DNA of 7,498 bases from an uncultured Clostridia bacterium (lineage in GTDB: Bacteria; Bacillota; Clostridia; Oscillospirales; Oscillospiraceae). The DNA lies in assembly GCA_945927915.1 (NCBI GenBank), contig CAMEMX010000070.1, positions 1-7,498 on the forward strand, written 5' to 3'. Below are positions 5,677 to 7,498 of this stretch, one piece after another (the stretch's first letter is position 1; the number at the start of each line of letters is the position of its first letter). Made by a program: the position numbers and the translations under genes. Below the pieces are notes generated by a model. The model saw only the letters and a program-made list of their open reading frames with translations. It had not been told where the DNA came from and did not search any database.

Positions 5677-7497
5677 ATGAAAAGAAGAAAGCTGACCACC
5701 CTGATCGCGCTGCTCGTCCTGCTGGCCGTGCTTTTACAGGGCTGTATGTTCTCGGAGCTTTACGGCCTGTCCGGGAAGGACGAATCGCCCGCCACGCCCC
5801 CGACGGAGCCGACCGTGCCGGATAATGACCCCACGGAGCCGACCGAGACGACGCAGGCTGCGCAGCGCCCGCCCTATGTGCCATATGACCGCTATGAGCG
5901 GCTTCTTCCCTCGCCGGAGGAAGCACGCAGCTTCGGTGACATCGAGTATACGCGCCCGGACGCGCAGCACCTGCGCGACGGCTTTGCCGAAGTGCAGTCC
6001 CTCGTCGACGGCGGCGCGGACTCCGAAACGATCCTCGAAGCCTATTACCCCGTCGAGGACGAATACGTCACCTATTCGACGATGGCGCAGTATGCCTACA
6101 TCCGTTACACCCTCGATCTGGACGACGAATTTTTCACTGCCGAGAACGCGTGGTGCGACGAGCAGTCGCCCCTGGTCGAGCAGGCGGCGGAGCGCTGCTT
6201 CCTCGCCATGGCGGAAAGCGGCGAACGCGACGCGCTGGAATGGGAGTATTTCGGCGACGGTTTCTTTGACTACTATGAGCGCTTCCCGGTCTACAGCAAC
6301 GACCGTGTCGTCGAGCTGATGCAGAAGGAGGCCGCGCTGCAGACGGACTATATGGCGCTGCAGAGCAGCGTCACCGTCACATGGGAGAATGAGGAGCGCC
6401 TGGTTTCGGAGCTTCTGGACGACCCGGAGCTGGACTATGACCAGATGATGACGGTCTATCGCCTCTACTACAGAAAATATGCGCCGCAGGCGGCGAAGAT
6501 CTATGCCTCACTGGTCAAGGTGCGCCGCGAGATCGCGCAGGAGCTGGGCTATGACAGCTACGCCGAATTTGCCTATGCCTATTATTATGACCGCGACTAC
6601 ACGCCCGAACAGGCGCAGCTTTATACCGCCGACATCGCCCGCGAGATGGCTGACCTCTTCTATCCCGCGCTGATGAACGATTACGATGAGGAGATGGAAG
6701 CGTCCGAGGTGATGGAGCTGCTGGGTGAGACGGCCTACGGCTTCGGCGGCGCATTCGCCACGGCGTATGAATTTATGCTGGCGTATGACCTGTATGACAT
6801 CTCGTCCTCGCCCAGCAAGATGCCCGGCTCGTACATGACCTACCTTCCGACCTACGGGATGCCGTTCATGTACGTCTCGCCCACGGGCGGGGTCGGCGAC
6901 TTCCTGACCGCGACGCATGAATTCGGCCATTTTGTCGACGGCTTCGTCAACTGCAACCAAACAAGCTCGATCGACTGCGCCGAGATCTTCTCGCAGGGCC
7001 TGGAATTCCTCGCCCTCGACCGTGCGCCGCTGGACAGCCGCACCCACCGCAGCCTGACCAAGTCCAAGCTCGCCGACTCCGTGATGACCTTCCTGTCGCA
7101 GGCGTGCTACGCCGAGTTTGAGCGGCAGGTCTATGAGCTGCCCGACGGCAAGATCACCGCCGACAACCTCAGCCGCATCTTCTACGACTGCAACGAGCGC
7201 TTCGGCATGGGCGCCGAGGGCATGGAGGACGTCATCGGCCCCGGCTGGATCGACGTTCAGCATTTCTTCATCGCGCCGTTCTATGTCATCAGCTATTGCG
7301 TCTCGAACGACGCGGCGCTGCAGATCTACATGGCCGAGCTGGAGACCGGCGACGGCAGCGGCGTCTATCAGGAGCTGCTGGACAACGCCGCCGGCAACAC
7401 CGTCCTCGCCCTGCTCGATGAGGCGGGGCTGGAATCGCCCTTTGCCAAGGGCCGCGTCGCGGAGCTTGCGGCGTTCTTTGCGGAAGAATTGCGATAG
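5677..7497 (+). CDS. M3 family (oligoendopeptidase F-like) lipoprotein, copy 2
   Basis: This encodes 606 aa, ending in TAG one base before the window edge, and is a tandem paralogue of the preceding gene. The signal peptide (basic MKRRK, hydrophobic core, LQGC with C23) predicts lipid anchoring. Residues about 29-65 form a Pro/Thr/Glu/Asp-rich stalk absent from copy 1, likely a spacer through the cell wall. Zinc residues are H414-E-F-G-H418, with E436 in EIFSQ. H529, Y536 and Y540 form the C-terminal His/Tyr motif. Both copies share YIRYTLDL, YAPQAA, ELGYDSYA-type segments and SYCVSNDAALQ. An AAAGGA ribosome binding site is eight bases upstream. It is probably co-transcribed with copy 1. Intact active sites in both suggest two working peptidases, perhaps with different specificity or reach; this is inference. 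Confidence 0.88.
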   Translation: MKRRKLTTLIALLVLLAVLLQGCMFSELYGLSGKDESPATPPTEPTVPDNDPTEPTETTQAAQRPPYVPYDRYERLLPSPEEARSFGDIEYTRPDAQHLRDGFAEVQSLVDGGADSETILEAYYPVEDEYVTYSTMAQYAYIRYTLDLDDEFFTAENAWCDEQSPLVEQAAERCFLAMAESGERDALEWEYFGDGFFDYYERFPVYSNDRVVELMQKEAALQTDYMALQSSVTVTWENEERLVSELLDDPELDYDQMMTVYRLYYRKYAPQAAKIYASLVKVRREIAQELGYDSYAEFAYAYYYDRDYTPEQAQLYTADIAREMADLFYPALMNDYDEEMEASEVMELLGETAYGFGGAFATAYEFMLAYDLYDISSSPSKMPGSYMTYLPTYGMPFMYVSPTGGVGDFLTATHEFGHFVDGFVNCNQTSSIDCAEIFSQGLEFLALDRAPLDSRTHRSLTKSKLADSVMTFLSQACYAEFERQVYELPDGKITADNLSRIFYDCNERFGMGAEGMEDVIGPGWIDVQHFFIAPFYVISYCVSNDAALQIYMAELETGDGSGVYQELLDNAAGNTVLALLDEAGLESPFAKGRVAELAAFFAEELR

Positions 7498-7498
7498 T

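Noticed and set aside
4796..5926. Long minus-strand open frame of 376 codons spanning both lipoprotein genes (and a similar one at 6508-7263).
   Set aside because: It is antisense to well-supported peptidase genes, crosses a gene boundary and has a low-complexity shadow-frame composition.

Overview
The window has GC-rich, tightly packed coding sequence, an AT-richer divergent intergenic region, strong AGGAG/GGAGG-type ribosome binding sites and Gram-positive-style lipoprotein signal peptides. One lipoprotein carries a Thr/Pro/Glu-rich stalk behind its lipid anchor. Together these suggest a high-GC member of the Clostridia, such as a gut Oscillospiraceae-like Firmicute. That placement is inferred from style; there is no rRNA or other phylogenetic marker here.

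Layout. Positions 1-179 are non-coding and hold nested GC-rich palindromes and hairpins at the 3' side of the first gene. A minus-strand gene (180-2264) encodes a long U32-family protein with a DUF3656-type region, the architecture of the 23S rRNA C2501 hydroxylase RlhA/YdcP. Positions 2265-2700 form a 436-base divergent regulatory region. It carries a hairpin in the U32 leader, two imperfect palindromes, a cluster of DnaA-box-like 9-mers beside an AT-rich stretch, and an extended -10 promoter. On the plus strand follow an RlmI-type 23S rRNA m5C methyltransferase (2701-3879) and two tandem paralogous lipoproteins with the HExGH zinc motif of M3 oligoendopeptidases (3893-5644 and 5677-7497). 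The plus-strand genes are separated by 13 and 32 bases and look like one operon. The window ends one base after the last stop codon, so its terminator cannot be seen.

How the genes may work together. The two divergent genes, U32/RlhA-like and RlmI-like, both look like 23S rRNA base-modification enzymes, so the shared intergenic region may co-ordinate rRNA modification. The two lipoproteins are predicted to sit on the outer face of the membrane and cleave peptides there. That is unusual, because characterised M3 peptidases are mostly cytosolic. No functional link between the rRNA enzymes and the peptidases is evident beyond co-transcription.

Most worth a second look: the DnaA-box-like cluster, the tandem surface-anchored M3-like peptidases with their short zinc-ligand spacing, and the palindromic modules at the left edge. 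I saw no CRISPR array, tRNA, rRNA, transposase or phage gene.
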